From contig CAYLIK010000167.1 of the NCBI GenBank assembly GCA_964383565.1, positions 1 through 6,224 of the forward strand: DNA of 6,224 bases, read 5' to 3'. Source of the DNA: CANJQJ01 sp964383565 (GTDB lineage Bacteria > Pseudomonadota > Alphaproteobacteria > Sphingomonadales > Sphingomonadaceae). This document shows, one piece after another, positions 4,449 through 6,224 of the stretch (position 1 is its first letter; each line of letters opens with the position of its first letter). Below the pieces are notes generated by a model. That model saw only the letters and a program-made list of their open reading frames with translations. It ran no database searches and was not told the DNA's origin. The translations under genes were made by a program, and so were the position numbers.

Positions 4449-6224
4449 TACGGCCGCATGACGCTCCGCCCAGAACACAGAACTGCGCGCAGTTGCGATG
4501 GTTCAGTCTGACGGGCTTTTCCGCGTCCGAAAGGTATTCACCCATTTCAAATTGCGTGTCGTAAGGTAGCAACGTGCACGCGACGATGATTGGCTTCTCC
4601 GCCCCCCTGCGCTTAACGACCATGCGCGAGTTTGCGCACATTACCGAACTGGGGCTCTTGTTTAGGGTTTGCCAACACCTGTCGGAGATCTCTGGCACTT
4701 CCACGTTGGCTTCCATCTCTGGAAAGATCACCAGCTGCGATGGATCGCGCGCGTCGATGGATACACCCAATGTGCCAAAAAGCTCGGCGAAGCCCGCACG
4801 CAGCGAAACTTCCGTTTCGCCCCAAATATTCCGTCCGGCCACTGCGACGCTGAAACCGCCGCGTCCGAGCCAATGAAGGCCATCGATCGTTGGCTGCCAA
4901 GTGCGGGGGCCGCGCATTTCTTCATGTCTATCCTGCTGGTAGTGGTCCAGCGACACGCGAATAGTGATCCGACCGGGGAAACACCGATTGAGGTCTTGCA
5001 GCTGAGCTTTCCATCGCTGCATTGGTTTCATCGCATTGGTCAAAATCAGTACTTTAAACCCAGCTGACAAGCTGTCTTCGACCATGCCCGGAAAATGCGG
5101 ATTCATGAAAGGCTCGCCGCCCGTGAAGCCTATCTCGCTGGGCCGTGGATTTCGGCCAGCGGCCTCATCGAGAAAACGGCGGACCTCCGACCGGCTAAGA
5201 TAAACAAGCCGGTCGTTCCTCGGGCTTGATTCGATGTAGCAATTCTTGCATGCGAGATTGCACAACGTGCCGGTGTTGAACCAGATGGTACTCAGCCGCT
5301 CAAGCGGAACGGTTGCGCGGCGCGCGCCGGTCGCGGTGACGTCTGGGTCGTGGAATTTCCTGCCAGCGTCACTGCGATGAAGTCTATCGGTCGGCAAGAA
5401 CGTCGATCGACCGTTCCAAAGCAAAGTACCCTGTGAAATCGGTCTTGCCGTGGACGCCTTTTCCGCTTCCGGCAGAACATCGCAACTCGGCCAAAGTCCG
5501 GTTTCTAGGGCCGCAGCGTATCCTTCTGGGAGGCCCTGCCGGCGCATTTTCCATGCGGCGGCGTCGGAATCGTAGTCAAGGGGCAGACAGCGCACTTCGA
5601 TCCCAAACTCCGTGGGATGCAATATGCTGTACCATACCCGGCGCGTGCCATCATTTGCCGGCATGCCGATCGCGCCGGCGTTATGCCACAGTCTGCCATC
5701 AACCGCCTGAGTGAATGGAATACCGGAATGCCCCGTGATTACGCCGTCGCAGCCGGAGAGCTCGATTTGACGGTTCTTGTATGACCAAGCCGTCGAAGCA
5801 AAGACAAAGCGGTTGATCGAGTCAAACGATCCATGAACCACGGCCAGACGTCGGCCGTTGAGCACAAGGTCGATGCGGCGGGGTAGCGCACGCATCCATT
5901 CGCGCTGATCGCCGGTCAGCTCCGAGGCGGCATGTGCGTACCATTGAACCGACAATTGATCGCACGCCGTCCCCTCGGCAAAACCGCATCCGCAGTCGGC
6001 CTGGCTCCACCCCAGCGCTTCCTCGCAGTTGCCCATGACGACATGGATGCCCCACTCGCGTACGAGTTCGACCGTCTTATTCGCATCGGCGCAATACGCA
6101 ACGACGTCGCCCGTACAGATGATTTGGTTGGGCGGAATCTGTAGCCGGCCGGCCTGCTCACGAAGCGCTGCCGTGGCTTCGAGATTGCCGTATGGGCCGC
6201 CAAAAATCATTACGGGGCGGGTCG
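4438..6224 (-). CDS. Metallophosphoesterase-like / radical SAM fusion protein (5' partial)
   Basis: One unbroken frame of 590 residues counts from the ATG at 6210, but the frame stays open to the window edge (TRPV before that Met) and no Shine-Dalgarno is visible, so the true start is probably outside. Residues 1-245 resemble calcineurin-like phosphoesterases: GGPYGNLEA (4-12), CTGDVVAYCAD (32-42), VMGNCEE (58-64), VVHGSFD (124-130), TGHSGIPF (159-166). A Cys-rich insert, ADCGCGFAEGTACD, lies at 71-84. A linker of about 55 residues follows. Residues 305-590 are radical SAM: CNLACKNC (Cys317, 321, 324) for the SAM-binding [4Fe-4S] cluster, then TGGEPF (363-368). Cys512, 525, 545, 574, 578 and 585 near the C-terminus suggest an auxiliary cluster of SPASM type. 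Substrate unknown. It converges on the CMD gene and is not part of the mer transcript. Confidence 0.8.
   Translation of the reverse strand, partial: TRPVMIFGGPYGNLEATAALREQAGRLQIPPNQIICTGDVVAYCADANKTVELVREWGIHVVMGNCEEALGWSQADCGCGFAEGTACDQLSVQWYAHAASELTGDQREWMRALPRRIDLVLNGRRLAVVHGSFDSINRFVFASTAWSYKNRQIELSGCDGVITGHSGIPFTQAVDGRLWHNAGAIGMPANDGTRRVWYSILHPTEFGIEVRCLPLDYDSDAAAWKMRRQGLPEGYAAALETGLWPSCDVLPEAEKASTARPISQGTLLWNGRSTFLPTDRLHRSDAGRKFHDPDVTATGARRATVPLERLSTIWFNTGTLCNLACKNCYIESSPRNDRLVYLSRSEVRRFLDEAAGRNPRPSEIGFTGGEPFMNPHFPGMVEDSLSAGFKVLILTNAMKPMQRWKAQLQDLNRCFPGRITIRVSLDHYQQDRHEEMRGPRTWQPTIDGLHWLGRGGFSVAVAGRNIWGETEVSLRAGFAELFGTLGVSIDARDPSQLVIFPEMEANVEVPEISDRCWQTLNKSPSSVMCANSRMVVKRRGAEKPIIVACTLLPYDTQFEMGEYLSDAEKPVRLNHRNCAQFCVLGGASCGRNAA

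Noticed and set aside
1..6224. CRISPR array, tRNA or rRNA genes
   Set aside because: No regularly spaced direct repeats and no recognisable tRNA or rRNA segments were seen on either strand.

Overview
The window carries a compact mercury-resistance (mer) module flanked by less familiar genes. The DNA is GC-rich. The gene order merR / merT-merP-merF-merA, the short MerA without an N-terminal metal-binding domain, and the carboxymuconolactone-decarboxylase-type neighbour are most like what I know from Proteobacteria, probably Alphaproteobacteria. That assignment is inference; no rRNA or other taxonomic marker is present.

Layout. 1-106: upstream region with a 10-bp palindrome and a 7-bp stem-loop. 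107-238 (+): a 43-residue Met-rich, single-span membrane peptide with a good ribosome binding site. 239-590: about 350 bases with no supportable gene, possibly decayed sequence. 591-1031 (-): merR, read away from the mer operon. 1032-1123: divergent control region with a MerR-type promoter (21-bp dyad inside a 19-bp spacer). 1124-3528 (+): merT, merP, merF and merA, closely spaced and in places overlapping, so almost certainly one transcript. 3529-3744: gap with weak hairpins. 3745-4296 (+): AhpD/CMD-family protein with a CxxC motif. 4297-4437: convergent gap, into which a possible 28-codon ORF extends from the minus strand. 4438 to the right edge (-): one long reading frame joining a metallophosphoesterase-like domain to a radical SAM domain with a Cys-rich C-terminus. 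Its true start probably lies beyond the window.

How the genes work together. Periplasmic MerP binds Hg(II) and hands it to the inner-membrane carriers MerT and MerF. MerA then reduces it to volatile Hg(0) with NADPH, and MerR controls the operon from the shared promoter region. There is no merB, merC, merD or merE, so this is a narrow-spectrum inorganic-mercury operon as far as the window shows. The Met-rich peptide and the CMD protein could belong to the same metal/redox stress island, but that is only inferred from position. The phosphoesterase-radical SAM fusion is the least understood item and the best candidate for new biology here.
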